Assembly (NCBI RefSeq): GCF_017303295.1
Contig: NZ_JAFKOK010000021.1
Location: 1-58,139, forward strand
Source: Rhodobacter sp. NTK016B
Lineage (GTDB): Bacteria > Pseudomonadota > Alphaproteobacteria > Rhodobacterales > Rhodobacteraceae
Direction: 5' to 3'
DNA: 58,139 nt
How positions within the stretch are numbered: the first letter of the stretch is position 1; each line of letters begins with the position of its first letter. Of the stretch, positions 45,701 through 55,328 are shown in pieces. Below the pieces are notes generated by a model that searched no databases, was not told where the DNA came from, and was given only the letters and a program-made list of their open reading frames with translations. Position numbers and translations under genes: made by a program.

Positions 45701-46185
45701 CTACCCGGATTTCCTTCCAGGTGACCTCGAAAATCGACAGCCGGACCATTCTGGGCGAGCAGGGGGCCGAGCAGCTTCTGGGCATGGGCGACATGCTCTA
45801 CATGGCGGGCGGTGCCAAGATCACCCGCGTGCACGGGCCCTTCGTGTCCGACAGCGAGGTCGAGGAAGTCGTTCAGCATCTCAAGAGCTTCGGCCCGCCC
45901 GACTATGTCGGCGGCGTGGTCGAAGGGCCCGAAGGCGACCGCGAGGCGGATATCGACGCGGTTCTGGGCCTGGGCGGGGATTCGGGCGGCGAGGATGCGC
46001 TTTACGATCAGGCGGTGGCGATCGTCGCCAAGGATCGCAAATGCTCGACCTCATATATCCAGCGCAAGCTGGGCATCGGCTATAACAAGGCCGCGCGGCT
46101 GGTCGAGCAGATGGAGGATCAGGGCGTGGTCAGTCAGGCCAATCATGTCGGCAAGCGCGAGATCCTGATCCCCGAGATGCAATAG
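42706..46185 (+). CDS. ftsK: DNA translocase FtsK
   Basis: A 1159-aa septal DNA pump. Four membrane helices lie within residues 25-210. A very long Pro/Gln/Ala/Arg-rich linker runs to about residue 640. The motor follows, with Walker A GTTGSGKS (811-818), Walker [14 protein letters not shown], and the arginine-finger region [12 protein letters not shown]. The C-terminal winged-helix gamma domain ([20 protein letters not shown]) reads KOPS and activates XerCD. It coordinates chromosome dimer resolution with division. Confidence 0.97.
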   Translation: MASFPTPNRDPLIDSRLQAILSQRGKELLGLCLIGLGLILALILGSYSPEDPTWMAATDAPVHNALGRVGAAIAAPLTKIIGLGAWGIALSFCVWGLRLVIHQGEEYVLHRSFFAPVAIAVGAVWLSSLVPGAGWTVDHGQGGMFGDTVLAAVMTALPMTAFVANLVTLLSFAATVALYLYVLGSTLPELKRIGQFLLSGLILSYAGLCSLLGLSARGMGGLALKGHESWQHRRETRAQARAAAEQALAQHQRWSEPQGGYAPDYPIDHDDDYPLEYGPDYGTDPRYDPQPARMAPQPQPQPQPQPQGGYRPAQPVRGRAQGHGIPGHGAQGHVEPPLSTRQPEPHGRDPYEPMREAPREPVRAEGSRAEGYGQRYTPQHRATAPAAAPAPEYAPEPAPQAWGQPPRGDERSGLLSRVSALGRRTEPDMPPAEWSMPDGELIEPQGPAALAEATPPSPEGLRARIAELMGSRKRAKPVLRFDPDAYPARAAAEAARAAPEAGVQRREPALTAAQAAAPVATGIAPAPQAAPTPQSAQQSAARAAPTPPQGYSFSHAFGYQPAPASYPGATAPAPSRFAPQPDAAPLLDDEDDPFDPHLDDDDFDAYAASVAPRAPSAPVAAPVASRVQQAPNRAPAPSRRAQAEAQPSLAFEPAEDGFELPPLALLRDPALEKRQIISHDALDQNARMLESVLEDYGVRGEIISCKPGPVVTMYELEPAPGLKASRVIGLADDIARSMSALSARVSTVPGRSVIGIELPNADRHTVVLREILATRDFGDSTMRLPLALGKDIGGEAVVANLAKMPHLLIAGTTGSGKSVAINTMILSLLYKLTPAECRLIMIDPKMLELSVYDGIPHLLSPVVTDPKKAVVALKWVVGEMEERYRKMSKMGVRNIDGYNGRVREALDKGEMFKRTVQTGFDDETGDPVFETEEFAPEALPFIVVIVDEMADLMMVAGKEIEACIQRLAQMARASGIHLIMATQRPSVDVITGTIKANFPTRISFQVTSKIDSRTILGEQGAEQLLGMGDMLYMAGGAKITRVHGPFVSDSEVEEVVQHLKSFGPPDYVGGVVEGPEGDREADIDAVLGLGGDSGGEDALYDQAVAIVAKDRKCSTSYIQRKLGIGYNKAARLVEQMEDQGVVSQANHVGKREILIPEMQ

Positions 46186-46270
46186 GGCCAAGCGGGGCGG
46201 CGCGCAGGCGTCGCGCCCGCCCACACACCCCGCGCGCCTGCGCGCCAGAAAGACAGCGCCAGAAATTCAG

Positions 46271-46292
46271 CGCCCGGTCGATGGACCGGGCG
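46271..46292. terminator. Hairpin between ftsK and truA
   Basis: Perfect 9-bp stem CGCCCGGTC / GACCGGGCG with a GATG loop, 85 bp after ftsK. No T-run; located between convergent genes. Confidence 0.45.
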
Positions 46293-46347
46293 TCTGGCGT
46301 TCAGGGCTTCAACGTTCAGGGTTTCGGCGTTTGGGGCTTTGAGCGTT

Positions 46348-47115
46348 TCAGGCGAACGGGTCCTGCGGATAGCCCACGCCGGTCAGCACCAGCCCCTGCG
46401 GCGGACAGACCGGCCCGCAGGCGGCGCGCTCGCGCGCCTCAAGCGCCTGTTTGACGCGATCGGGATCCCACGACCCGGCCCCCACGCGTTCCAGCGTGCC
46501 GACGATCGAGCGGACCTGATTGTGCAAGAAGCTGCGCGCGCGCAGGTGAAAGCGGATTTCTTGCCCGGCGGGATAGGGATGCTCTTCGATAGTGATCTCG
46601 TCGAGGGTCTTCACCGGCGATTTCGCCTGACACAGCGAGGCGCGGAAGGTGGTGAAATCGTGCAGGCCCAGAAGATGCGCAGCGCCCGCGCGCATCGCCG
46701 TCACGTCGAGCCGGTGGCGCACCTGCCAGACCTGCCCCGCATCGAACACGACGGGCGCCCGTCGGGCGACGAGTCGGAACGTATAGCGCCGCTCGACGGC
46801 CGAGAAACGGGCGTGGAAATCCCCGGTCACGCGGGCGCATGCGGTGATCGCCACGGGTGCGGGTTTGAGATGGTGGTTCACGGCCTTGAGCAGCCGCGCC
46901 GGATCCCAGTCGCGGTCGAGATCGGCATGCGCGACCTGTCCGGTCGCATGCACGCCGGTATCGGTGCGCCCGGCGGCGGCGATGCGCGGCTCGGACGGGT
47001 TGAGACGCGCGAGCGCCTCCTCGATGGCTTGCTGGACCGAGGGCTGACCGTCCTGACGCTGCCAACCGTTGAACGGTGTGCCGAGGTATTCGATGCGGAA
47101 AGCGAAACGGGGCAT
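46348..47115 (-). CDS. truA: tRNA pseudouridine(38-40) synthase
   Basis: A 255-aa enzyme. The catalytic Asp52 lies in GRTDTGVHA; the N-terminal [16 protein letters not shown] and the later [19 protein letters not shown] are family hallmarks. It isomerises uridines in the anticodon stem of many tRNAs. The chosen ATG at 47115 gives the canonical start; the frame extends 51 nt further without homology. Repeat copy C lies directly upstream. Confidence 0.96.
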   Translation of the reverse strand: MPRFAFRIEYLGTPFNGWQRQDGQPSVQQAIEEALARLNPSEPRIAAAGRTDTGVHATGQVAHADLDRDWDPARLLKAVNHHLKPAPVAITACARVTGDFHARFSAVERRYTFRLVARRAPVVFDAGQVWQVRHRLDVTAMRAGAAHLLGLHDFTTFRASLCQAKSPVKTLDEITIEEHPYPAGQEIRFHLRARSFLHNQVRSIVGTLERVGAGSWDPDRVKQALEARERAACGPVCPPQGLVLTGVGYPQDPFA

Positions 47116-47140
47116 GGCGGCTCTGTCGGGGAGGAGGGAA

Positions 47141-47205
47141 GGGGGGCTTTGCCCCCCTCGGCGCAATTGCGCCTCACCCCCCAGGATATTTGTGGATTAA
47201 AGATG
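47141..47205 (+). repeat. Dispersed intergenic repeat, copy C
   Basis: GGGGGGCTTTGCCCCCC, a GCGCAATTGCGC palindrome, CACCCCCC, then AGGATATTTGTGGATTAAAGATG. Same module order as copies A and B, but only one arm. It lies between the truA start and the 3' end of the epimerase-like gene. Confidence 0.6.
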
Positions 47206-47219
47206 CGGGCGGTTCGGGA

Positions 47220-48041
47220 TCAGGTTTCGCGGGCGTGGATTGCTTTGAGCCCGTCGCGATAGGTCGGATGGTTGAGCGCGAGCTTCAGCTCGGGCCCGAT
47301 CCGGCACGAGCGCAGGCGTTTGTTGTCGGCCCAGAAGCTGCGCGCCATGGGCGAGAGCGTGGCCTCTTCGAACGGGATCTCTGGCGGCGGGTCCATGCCG
47401 AGAAGGGAGGCGGCGAAGGCGATGACATCGGCATTGGGCGCGGGTTCGTCGTCCGAGACGATGAGCGGGCCGTCGAGCCGGGTTTCGGCGGCGGCGGCGG
47501 CGATGCGGCCCAGATCCTCGACATGGATGCGGTTGAAAACCTGCCCGGCTCTGACCACCCGCTGGGCGCGGCCTTCGCGCAGCGCGTCGAAGGAAGAGCG
47601 CCCCGGTCCGTAGATCCCGGCGATACGCAGCACGCAGAGCGGTTGGCGGTGTTTTTCCGCAAGGGCGCGCCAGCCCGCTTCGGCCTTCAGCCGGGCGGTG
47701 CCTCTGCCGGTATCGGGGCGGTCAGGGGCGCTTTCGTCGATCCAGGCGCCGCCGGTATCGCCGTAGAGCGAGCTGGCCGACGCATAGCCCAGCCATTCGA
47801 GCCGTGGCATCGGCTGGCTGGCGATCAGCGGCAGGATTGGATCCTCGCCGGTTTCGCGGTCGGGGGCGACCCAGCTTATCACATGGGTGGCCTCGGCCAG
47901 CGCGGTTGCGGCTTCGTCGGGCCAGTGCACGGCGGCGGCGCCCTTTGTGCGCGAGGTGCCCAGAAGGCGCCAGCCGGGACCCAGCGCGGCTTCGGTGGCG
48001 CGGCCGGCATAGCCGTGGCCGATGGAGAGAAGCGTTTTCAT
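47220..48041 (-). CDS. NAD(P)-dependent epimerase/dehydratase-like (extended/atypical SDR)
   Basis: A 273-aa Rossmann protein beginning MKTLLSIGHGYAGRATEAAL, a GxGYxG variant of the dinucleotide motif. YASASSLYGD supplies Ser and Tyr, but the usual YxxxK Lys is displaced (a later TARLKAEAGWRAL). Similar short proteins (YeeZ-like) are often called SDR oxidoreductases of unknown substrate. The segment VLRIAGIYGPGRSSFDALR and VEDLGRI are epimerase-like. Divergent from the ycjX gene. Confidence 0.8.
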   Translation of the reverse strand: MKTLLSIGHGYAGRATEAALGPGWRLLGTSRTKGAAAVHWPDEAATALAEATHVISWVAPDRETGEDPILPLIASQPMPRLEWLGYASASSLYGDTGGAWIDESAPDRPDTGRGTARLKAEAGWRALAEKHRQPLCVLRIAGIYGPGRSSFDALREGRAQRVVRAGQVFNRIHVEDLGRIAAAAAETRLDGPLIVSDDEPAPNADVIAFAASLLGMDPPPEIPFEEATLSPMARSFWADNKRLRSCRIGPELKLALNHPTYRDGLKAIHARET

Positions 48042-48143
48042 GGCGCCCAGCTAATGCCGCAGGGTGGGGTGGGGCAAGAGGCGCCCTTCAAATCCCCCCT
48101 CCGGCTGCCTATTCTTTTGACAGAACGTTTTCGGAGCACCGGC

Positions 48144-49553
48144 TTGCCCCCCTCATTGACCGATATGATCACGCGCCCCATCGAGGCCTTGGGCGATACC
48201 GTCTCCGAGGCCTTTTTCGAGCCGGTGCTGCGGCTCGGCGTGACCGGCCTGAGCCGGGCGGGCAAGACCGTGTTCATCACCGCTTTGGTGCACAACCTGA
48301 TGGAGCCGGGGCGAATGCAGCGGATGCGGGCGGTGCAGCAAGGCCTTGTGCAGGGCGCCTGGTTGCAGCCGCAGCCCGACATGACGCTGCCGCGCTTCGA
48401 TTACGAGGCGCATCTGGCCAGCCTGACGGGGGACGATCCGCGCTGGCCCGATGGCACACGGGCGGTGAGCGAGCTGCGGCTGTCCTTCCGGCTGGCGCCG
48501 ACGGGGATGTTCGGCGGGCTGACCGGGCCGCGACGGCTGCATCTGGATATCGTCGATTATCCGGGCGAATGGCTGCTGGATCTGGGCCTGATGGGCAAAA
48601 GCTATGCCGAATGGTCGGCCGAGGTGATGGCGCGTCTGCCGCACCGGCCCGAGGCCGGAGCGTTTCGCGCGTCACTCGACGGTGTCGATCCCGAGGCCCG
48701 GTTCGACGAGGCCGAGGCGCAGGGGCTGGCGCGGCGCTTCACCGATTACCTTGTGACCGCGCGCGAGAATGGCTGGTCGGATTGCACGCCCGGTCGGTTC
48801 CTGCTGCCCGGCGATCTGGCAGGTTCGCCGGTGTTGACCTTTGCACCCCTGCCCGCGAGCGAAGGGCGACGCGGCTCGCTGGCGCGCGAGATGGCGCGGC
48901 GTTTCGAGGCCTACAAGGCGCAGGTCGTGCGCCCTTTCTTCGAGACGCATTTCGCGCGGCTCGACCGGCAGGTGGTGCTGATCGACGTGCTCGAGGCCGT
49001 ACACCGGGGCCCCGCCGCGCTGGAAGATCAGCGCCGCGCGATGGCCGAGGTGCTGGCGGCCTTCCGTCCCGGCGCGAACGGTTTTTTCAGCACGCTTCTT
49101 CGTGGCAAGCGGATCGAGAAGCTGCTGTTCGCCGCGACCAAGGCCGACCATCTGCATCATTCCCAGCATGCGCGGCTGACCGCGCTGGCCGAAGCGATGC
49201 TGCGCGAGGCGCGCGACAAGGCGCGGTTCTCGGGCGCCGAGACGGCGGCGATGTCGATCGCCGCGTTGCGGGCCACGGTGGAAGAGACCCGCGCGCATGG
49301 CGGACGCGAGGTCGAGACGGTGCGCGGGCGGCTGCTGGACGGGCGGCAGGTGGCGGTGAATGCGGGTGCGTTGCCCGACGATCCGACACGGCTGCTGTCG
49401 CCTGCGCGCGAAGGGGCCGAGCGCTGGCTGCAGGGCGATTACGGCGTGATGCACTTCGCGCCGCCGGTGCAGAGCCGGCTGCCGGGGCAGGGGCTGCCGC
49501 ATATCCGGCTGGATGCGGCGGCGGAATTCCTGATTGGCGACAGGCTGGTATAG
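48144..49553 (+). CDS. YcjX-like P-loop protein (DUF463)
   Basis: A 469-aa predicted nucleotide-binding protein. The Walker A-like GLSRAGKTVF occurs about 35 residues in, with IVDYPGEWLLDL and VLIDVLEAVHRG further on and FAATKADHLHHSQH as the possible guanine-specificity region. In E. coli the relative YcjX is stress-induced and paired with YcjF; the biochemical role is unclear. The TTG at 48144 has GGAG about 8 nt upstream; the ATG at 48165 is the alternative and would give 462 aa. The next gene (ycjF-like) follows after 3 bp. Confidence 0.88.
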   Translation: MPPSLTDMITRPIEALGDTVSEAFFEPVLRLGVTGLSRAGKTVFITALVHNLMEPGRMQRMRAVQQGLVQGAWLQPQPDMTLPRFDYEAHLASLTGDDPRWPDGTRAVSELRLSFRLAPTGMFGGLTGPRRLHLDIVDYPGEWLLDLGLMGKSYAEWSAEVMARLPHRPEAGAFRASLDGVDPEARFDEAEAQGLARRFTDYLVTARENGWSDCTPGRFLLPGDLAGSPVLTFAPLPASEGRRGSLAREMARRFEAYKAQVVRPFFETHFARLDRQVVLIDVLEAVHRGPAALEDQRRAMAEVLAAFRPGANGFFSTLLRGKRIEKLLFAATKADHLHHSQHARLTALAEAMLREARDKARFSGAETAAMSIAALRATVEETRAHGGREVETVRGRLLDGRQVAVNAGALPDDPTRLLSPAREGAERWLQGDYGVMHFAPPVQSRLPGQGLPHIRLDAAAEFLIGDRLV

Positions 49554-49556
49554 AGC

Positions 49557-50510
49557 ATGAGCAACGGACCCATTCTGATTGAGCTGGACGAGGCCGAGGG
49601 ACACGCCGACGTGGCGGGCGCACCCGAGATCGACAGCCCGCCCGAAGGCGCGGCGATGCAGATGGCGGTGGCCGGCATGGCCAAAGGGCGATCCTCGGGG
49701 CCCGGGCGCTGGGTGCTGGGCGTGGGCGGTGCGCTGGTCTCGCTGATGCTGGGCGTGGCTGCGTGGGACTTCGCCGCGCGGCTGATCGAGCGGGTGCCGG
49801 TGCTGGGCTGGCTCGCTGCCGCGCTGTCGATTGCGCTGGTCGTAGCGCTGATCCTCTGGGCGGGGAAAGAGGCGCTGGGCTATCTGCGGGTGCGCAGGCT
49901 AGACGCGATCCGCATCCGTGCCGAGAAGGCCGTCGGCATGGGCGACCTGACCGAGGCGCGCGCCGTGGCGGCCTCGGTCGCGGCGCTGTACGGGGCAAAG
50001 GACCCGACCGAAGAAGCGCTGGACGCCGAGGCGGTGATCGAAGGGGCCGAGGCGCATCTGCTGATCGGTCTCGATCAGCGCGCGCAGATGGAAATTCAGG
50101 CCTCGGCCCGGCAGGTGGCCCTGGCGACCGCGCTGATCCCGCTGGCTTTCGCCGATGTCGCAGCGGCGCTGACCGCCAATCTGCGGATGATCCGGCGGAT
50201 CGCCGAGATCTATGGTGGGCGGCCCGGCACCTTCGGCAATTGGCGGTTGGCGCGGTCGGTGGCGGTGCATCTGATGGCCACGGGCATGGTCGCGGTGGGC
50301 GACGATCTGGTCGGGTCGCTGGCCGGCGGGGGCCTGCTGTCAAAGCTCTCGCGGCGCTTTGGGGAAGGCGTGGTCAACGGCGCGCTGACCGCCCGCGTGG
50401 GACTGGCCGCGATGGAGCTGTGCCGCCCGCTTCCCTTCCGCATGGGGCGTAAACCGGCGGTCACGACGGTCACGGCGAATGCGCTGCGGGGATTGTTCGA
50501 CCGGGGCTAG
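49557..50510 (+). CDS. YcjF/TIGR01620-type membrane protein (DUF697)
   Basis: A 317-aa protein with two adjacent membrane helices at about residues 58-80 and 85-108, followed by a helical cytoplasmic domain with DUF697 character near the C-terminus (GLLSKLSRRFGEGVVNGALTARVGLAAMELCRP). It is the constant partner of YcjX; the pair is 3 bp apart here. Function is unknown; some DUF697 proteins associate with small G-proteins. Confidence 0.88.
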   Translation: MSNGPILIELDEAEGHADVAGAPEIDSPPEGAAMQMAVAGMAKGRSSGPGRWVLGVGGALVSLMLGVAAWDFAARLIERVPVLGWLAAALSIALVVALILWAGKEALGYLRVRRLDAIRIRAEKAVGMGDLTEARAVAASVAALYGAKDPTEEALDAEAVIEGAEAHLLIGLDQRAQMEIQASARQVALATALIPLAFADVAAALTANLRMIRRIAEIYGGRPGTFGNWRLARSVAVHLMATGMVAVGDDLVGSLAGGGLLSKLSRRFGEGVVNGALTARVGLAAMELCRPLPFRMGRKPAVTTVTANALRGLFDRG

Positions 50511-50653
50511 GGCCGCGCTGATCGCATTGTTGCCGATTTACAAGGACACGATTGCATACTGCGCCATGGCCGGGCTGCGACGCAAAGCGGCCTTTTCTCG
50601 CGCTGTCCGAGCCGTCCTTATGGGCGAACCTTGTTCCGACAGCCGGTTTGCCT

Positions 50654-51964
50654 ATGCCCCCCGCCACGCCTCCCTTGCAGGACCACCCGCTGCGCTATGC
50701 GCTGACCAACGAGCTGCACGCCCGGCCCTCGCCGGTGGTGCCCGTGCCCTCGACCGCCGTTTTTCTGGCGGTCAAAGCCCCGCACGAGGCGGTGGCGCGC
50801 GACCGGGGCGAGGACCGGGCGCATATGCTGGATCTGCTGGACCGTCACGGGGTGTCGCATCCCCCGCCCGATGCCACGCATCATTCGGTCAAGGCCGGGC
50901 GCCACGGGCTGAAATGGGAAAACCACACCGAGATGACGACATGGATGGCGTTTTCCGAGGGGCTGACAGAGCGGCCCTTCGATCCCGCCGCCTTTGACGT
51001 TTTTCCCGCCGACTGGCTGGCGCGGGTACCGGGGATGCGCGTCACCTCTATTCTGTTTCGTATCGAGGAAATGCCGCTCAGCGGCGGCGCCTGCGACACG
51101 GCGGCGATCCGTCCGAAGCTGGACGACTGGTTCGTGGCCGAAAGCCTTGCCGCCGTCTATGTCCTTGATCGCACAGCCATCGTGGCGTCGGATTTCCGCA
51201 TTGATCCGGCCGGGCATCTGCGCATGGCGATCTTTGTCCGGCCCCAGACCGGGCAGCGCCGGGTGGGCCGGATCGTGCAGCGGCTCTGCGAGATCGAGAC
51301 TTATCGCGCGATGTCCATGCTGGGGCTGGCCCGCGCGCGGCAGGTCTCGCAACAGATGGGGGCGCTGGACCGGCGGCTGGGCGATCTGCAGGCCGAGATG
51401 GCCGGCGGCGCCAGCCATGCCGAGGCGGTTCTGGGCGCGCTGATCGCGGTCTCGGCTGAACTGGAGCGGTTGGAAATGGCCTCGTCCTTCCGGTTCGGGG
51501 CGACGCGCGCCTATGAGGCCATCGTGCATGACCGCATTGAGGTGCTGCGCGAGGACCGGCTGGAAGGGCGCCAGACGCTGGCCGAATTCATGCGCCGCCG
51601 CTGGAATCCGGCCATGCGCACGGTGCGCGCGGCGGAAAGCCGGCTGGCGCTGCTGTCGGAACGCGCGATGCGGGCGGGGCGGCTGTTGTCGACGCAGGTC
51701 GAGGTGGCGCGCTCGGCGCAAAATGCCGAATTGCTGCAAAGCATGGACCGCCGCGCTGATCTGCAACTGCGCCTGCAGCACACGGTCGAGGGACTGTCGG
51801 TCGTGGCGATCAGCTATTACGCGGTGGGGCTGGTGTCGAACATGGTGACGCCGCTGGCCGAACCCGTGGGGCTGAGCAAGACATCGGTCTATGCGCTTGT
51901 CACGCCGGTCGTGGTGCTGGCCGTCTGGCTGGCGCTGCGGCGCATCCGGTCCAAGCTGCATTGA
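50654..51964 (+). CDS. DUF3422-family membrane protein
   Basis: A 436-aa protein. The N-terminal HPLRYALTNELHARPSPVVPVPS is the DUF3422 signature, and a long helical middle (about residues 210-375) precedes two C-terminal membrane helices (about 380-400 and 410-430). No biochemical role is established for the family. The ATG at 50654 gives the canonical N-terminus; the frame extends 102 nt upstream. A strong bidirectional terminator follows. Confidence 0.88.
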   Translation: MPPATPPLQDHPLRYALTNELHARPSPVVPVPSTAVFLAVKAPHEAVARDRGEDRAHMLDLLDRHGVSHPPPDATHHSVKAGRHGLKWENHTEMTTWMAFSEGLTERPFDPAAFDVFPADWLARVPGMRVTSILFRIEEMPLSGGACDTAAIRPKLDDWFVAESLAAVYVLDRTAIVASDFRIDPAGHLRMAIFVRPQTGQRRVGRIVQRLCEIETYRAMSMLGLARARQVSQQMGALDRRLGDLQAEMAGGASHAEAVLGALIAVSAELERLEMASSFRFGATRAYEAIVHDRIEVLREDRLEGRQTLAEFMRRRWNPAMRTVRAAESRLALLSERAMRAGRLLSTQVEVARSAQNAELLQSMDRRADLQLRLQHTVEGLSVVAISYYAVGLVSNMVTPLAEPVGLSKTSVYALVTPVVVLAVWLALRRIRSKLH

Positions 51965-51967
51965 CGC

Positions 51968-51996
51968 AAAAGGGGGGCGCGAAGCCCCCCTTTTTT
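51968..51996. terminator. Bidirectional terminator between DUF3422 gene and valS
   Basis: Stem AAAAGGGGGGC / GCCCCCCTTTT with a GCGAA loop and a T6 run. A-run and T-run on either side suit both convergent transcripts. Confidence 0.85.
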
Positions 51997-52015
51997 CCGT
52001 TCCGTCACGCTCGCC

Positions 52016-54940
52016 TCAGGCCATTGCGCGCAGTTTTTCCAGCACCTCGCGCAGGCGCGCGGCTTCGTCTGACCGCTCGGCCAGATTGGCGCGCGCCTCG
52101 TCGACCACCTCTTCCGAGGCATTGGCCACGAATTTCGGATTGTTCAGCCGACCGCTCAGCCCGCCGATTTCCTTGTCGAGCTTTTGCAGCGATTTCTCCA
52201 GCCGGTCGGCCTCGGCGGTGATGTCGATCACGCCCTCGATCGGCAGCGCATAGGTCGCGCCCTCGACCGCGACGGTCAGCGCGGCTTTGGGGATCTCGGC
52301 ATCCTCATGCAGTCCGTCGAGCCGCGCAAGGCGCTCGATCAGCGTCTTGTTGCGGCCATAGGCGGTCTTGGCGGTTTCGTCCTGATCCACCACCAGCATC
52401 GGCAGCTTCATCCCCGCCGGGACCCGCATCTGCGTGCGCGACGAGCGGATGCTTTCGATCAGGCCGATGGTCCAGCCCATCTCGCGATCGGCTGCGGCAT
52501 CGGCGATATCGGTCGTGTAGTCCGGCCAGTCGGCATGGGCGCACAGCTTGTCGCGCGGGCCGGTCAGGCCCCACAGCTCTTCGGTGATGAAGGGCATGAT
52601 CGGGTGCAGCAGGACAAAGCACTGATCGAGAACCCAGCGCATCGTCGCGCGGGTCTCATCGGCCTGATCGCCGTCGAACAGCGGCTTGGCGAATTCGACA
52701 TACCAGTCGCAGACCTTGCCCCAGACGAAGACATAAAGCGCGTTCGCCGCATCGTTGAAGCGGAAATTGGCGAAGGCTTCGTTGACCACGGCCAGCGTGC
52801 GCGCGGTTTCGCCGATGATCCAGCGGTTGGCGGTGGCCTGCGGCTGCGGCACCTGCGCCGCGGGCGCGCCCTCGAACACGCCGTTCATCTCGGCGAAGCG
52901 GGTGGCGTTCCACAGCTTGGTGGTGAAGTTGCGATAGCCGGTGATGCGCTGGGTATCGAGCTTAAGCACCCCGCCAAGGCTGGCCATCGCCGCATTGGTA
53001 AAGCGCAGCGCATCGGCGCCGAACTCGTCGATGATATCCAGCGGGTCGATGACGTTGCCCACCGATTTCGACATCTTCTTGCCCTTGGCGTCGCGCACGA
53101 GGCCATGCAGATAGACGGTGTGGAACGGCACCTGATCGACGACGGCCAGCTGCATCATCATCATCCGCGCGACCCAGAAGAACAGGATGTCCTGCCCGGT
53201 AATCAGCACATCGGTGGGGAAATACTTCGCCAGTTCCGGGGTTTGCTCTGGCCAGCCCAGTGTGCCGATCGGCCAGAGGCCCGACGAGAACCACGTGTCG
53301 AGGACGTCCTCTTCACGGCGCAGCGCCTTGCCGGGCGCCATCGCCTGCGCTTCGGCTTCCGAGGGCGCGCAATACTGGTTGCCCTCGTCATCGTACCACA
53401 CCGGGATCTGGTGCCCCCACCACAGTTGGCGCGAGATGCACCAAGGCTCGATATTCTCCAGCCAGTGGTAATACACCTTCTCGCCCGATTCCGGCAGGAT
53501 GCGGGTATAGCCCGCCTCCGGGTCGAAAGTCCCGTTGCGATCGGCTTCGCAGCCCTTGCGCACGGCATCCAGCGCAGGGCCCACGATCTTCGACGTATCG
53601 ACGAACCATTGCCATGTCAGGAACGGCTCGATCACCACTTTCGAGCGGTCGCCGAAAGGCTGCATGATCGGCTTTTCCTCGACCAGTGGCTCGCGGCTCA
53701 GGTCCTCGGCCTTGGTCTCGGGGTCGATGGTTTTCTTCAGATAGGTGACTGCCAGCCCCTCGGCATTGATCGCCTCGACCACGGCCTTGCGCGCGTCGTA
53801 GCGGTCGAGACCGCGCAGCTCTTCGGGGACAAGGTTGATCTGGCTGACATCGCCCGCCGCGCGCTCGCCGCGCGCAATGGCCCCGGCGATCTGCGCGCTT
53901 TCCTCGTAGGACAGACCATCGGCCCGCATGCGCGCCTTGGTGTCCATCAGGTTGTAGAGCGGGATGTTGTTGCGCTTGGCGACGGCATAGTCGTTGAAAT
54001 CATGCGCGCCGGTGATCTTCACCGCGCCCGAGCCGAAATCGGGATCGGGATACTCGTCGGTGATGATCGGGATCAGGCGACGGTGCTCTTTCGGGCCCAC
54101 CGGGATTTCGCACAGCATTCCGACGATGGGCTTGTAGCGCTCGTCCGACGGATGCACGGCCACCGCGCCGTCGCCCAGCATGGTCTCGGGGCGGGTCGTG
54201 GCGATCGAGATGTAATTGCGAGTCTCGCGCTTGGTGACGCGACCATCCTCGTCACGCTCCACGTATTCGTAGGTCGCACCATTCGCGAGGGGGTATTTGA
54301 AGTGCCACATATGGCCCGCGACTTCGGTGTTCTCGACCTCAAGATCCGAGATCGCCGTCTCGAAATGCGGGTCCCAGTTCACCAGCCGCTGGCCGCGATA
54401 GATGTAGCCCTTGTTGTAAAGGTCGACGAAGACCTTGATCACCGCGTCGTGGAAATTGCCTTCCTCACCCGCAGGCGCTTCCGGAGCGCCGGACATGGTG
54501 AACGCGTTGCGCGACCAGTCGAGCGAGCAGCCCAGCCGCTGCAGCTGACCGATGATCGTGCCGCCCGATTGCGCTTTCCATTCCCAGATCTTCCGGGTGA
54601 ACGCCTCGCGCCCCATTTCCCGGCGGGTCGCATTCGACTTGTCCTTGGCCAGCTCACGTTCGACCACCATCTGCGTGGCGATGCCGGCATGGTCCTGTCC
54701 GGGCTGCCAGAGCGTGTCGAAGCCCCGCATCCGGTGCCAGCGCACAAGGATATCTTGCAGCGTGTTGTTGAACGCATGTCCCATATGCAGGCTGCCCGTG
54801 ACGTTGGGCGGCGGGATCATGATCGAGAAACTCTCGTCGCGGCTGGCATTGGCGCCGGCTTTGAACGCGCCACGCTCTTCCCAAAGGGCGGCGATCCGCG
54901 CCTCGGCCTCGGCGGCGTTGAAGGTCTTGTCCATCGTCAT
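52016..54940 (-). CDS. valS: Valyl-tRNA synthetase
   Basis: A 974-aa class I aminoacyl-tRNA synthetase. The HIGH-type motif is HMGH (52-55, in [12 protein letters not shown]) and KMSKS lies near residue 622 ([10 protein letters not shown]). A CP1 editing domain sits between them, with [17 protein letters not shown] and the [15 protein letters not shown] editing pocket. An anticodon-binding domain and a C-terminal coiled-coil (about 905-970) complete it. Length is normal and there is no sign of damage. Its 5' end is 237 bp from the prophage edge, so the native promoter seems to lie close to the ATG or was altered by mobile DNA. Confidence 0.97.
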   Translation of the reverse strand: MTMDKTFNAAEAEARIAALWEERGAFKAGANASRDESFSIMIPPPNVTGSLHMGHAFNNTLQDILVRWHRMRGFDTLWQPGQDHAGIATQMVVERELAKDKSNATRREMGREAFTRKIWEWKAQSGGTIIGQLQRLGCSLDWSRNAFTMSGAPEAPAGEEGNFHDAVIKVFVDLYNKGYIYRGQRLVNWDPHFETAISDLEVENTEVAGHMWHFKYPLANGATYEYVERDEDGRVTKRETRNYISIATTRPETMLGDGAVAVHPSDERYKPIVGMLCEIPVGPKEHRRLIPIITDEYPDPDFGSGAVKITGAHDFNDYAVAKRNNIPLYNLMDTKARMRADGLSYEESAQIAGAIARGERAAGDVSQINLVPEELRGLDRYDARKAVVEAINAEGLAVTYLKKTIDPETKAEDLSREPLVEEKPIMQPFGDRSKVVIEPFLTWQWFVDTSKIVGPALDAVRKGCEADRNGTFDPEAGYTRILPESGEKVYYHWLENIEPWCISRQLWWGHQIPVWYDDEGNQYCAPSEAEAQAMAPGKALRREEDVLDTWFSSGLWPIGTLGWPEQTPELAKYFPTDVLITGQDILFFWVARMMMMQLAVVDQVPFHTVYLHGLVRDAKGKKMSKSVGNVIDPLDIIDEFGADALRFTNAAMASLGGVLKLDTQRITGYRNFTTKLWNATRFAEMNGVFEGAPAAQVPQPQATANRWIIGETARTLAVVNEAFANFRFNDAANALYVFVWGKVCDWYVEFAKPLFDGDQADETRATMRWVLDQCFVLLHPIMPFITEELWGLTGPRDKLCAHADWPDYTTDIADAAADREMGWTIGLIESIRSSRTQMRVPAGMKLPMLVVDQDETAKTAYGRNKTLIERLARLDGLHEDAEIPKAALTVAVEGATYALPIEGVIDITAEADRLEKSLQKLDKEIGGLSGRLNNPKFVANASEEVVDEARANLAERSDEAARLREVLEKLRAMA

Positions 54941-55070
54941 CTTCGTCTTCCCTCACGGCGTTCGGCGGGCTTTCGCGCTGTTTAGCGGGGCCGGGCTGAA
55001 AGGGAAAGAGTGGCGCTGCGTTCCGACAGGCGCGCGGGATGGAGAGGCCGGGGGATCCACCCCAGGACCC

Positions 55071-55176
55071 CATAGGTGTTCAGTCCCGGCATCTGGTGGA
55101 TCGGACCGACATTGAGCCTGTCTGGCTCTGAAGTCCAGATTTTGCAGATGTATTCGTAGGGCGTGAGACGGCTGAG
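55071..55176 (-). pseudogene. C-terminal remnant of an IS481-type transposase
   Basis: Minus-strand translation from 55176 reads LSRLTPYEYICKIW, then TSEPDRLNVGPIHQMPGLNT, the end of IS481-family transposases as I recall it. About 34 codons survive. The usual stop after GLNT is replaced by TATGGG, and the frame runs on into flanking DNA. Upstream the gene is cut at about 55177, where prophage-end-like sequence begins. It is therefore a relic interrupted by a later insertion; the N-terminal part should lie beyond the far end of the prophage. Confidence 0.75.
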
Positions 55177-55181
55177 TGTAG

Positions 55182-55223
55182 CGTGACAAAAATTTTTTCA
55201 GGCCGTGACAGGAATAGTTTCAG
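55182..55223 (+). repeat. Two 20-bp direct repeats 22 bp apart (probable transposase end sites)
   Basis: CGTGACAAAAATTTTTTCAG (55182-55201) and CGTGACAGGAATAGTTTCAG (55204-55223) match at 16 of 20 positions. A 22-bp period is two helical turns, as between adjacent MuA-type binding sites. They lie just inside the TG dinucleotide of the proposed terminus. Confidence 0.6.
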
Positions 55224-55257
55224 CGAACGCGTTTGGTGTCAGGCCCGGAGATGAAAA

Positions 55258-55278
55258 GGCCCCGCCGTGGGCGGGGCC
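55258..55278 (-). terminator. Terminator at the end of the prophage leftward operon
   Basis: Perfect 9-bp stem GGCCCCGCC / GGCGGGGCC with a 3-nt loop; on the minus strand TTTTC follows. It lies 51 bp beyond the 66-aa gene. Confidence 0.7.
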
Positions 55279-55328
55279 GGGAAAGCCGAGACGCTGAAAA
55301 AGGCAGAGACGCTACGTCCTTGCGCCGC

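Noticed and set aside
42901-45879. A 992-codon open frame antisense to ftsK, and similar long antisense frames opposite pnp (8438-10822) and valS (52184-54985)
   Set aside because: They lie entirely opposite strongly conserved genes, have the Arg/His-rich composition of high-GC shadow frames, and show no family motif.
46293-46350. Degenerate GTTCAGGG-like repeats after ftsK
   Set aside because: The period varies (about 15-18 nt), only a few bases recur and the stretch merges into the truA stop; not a convincing repeat.
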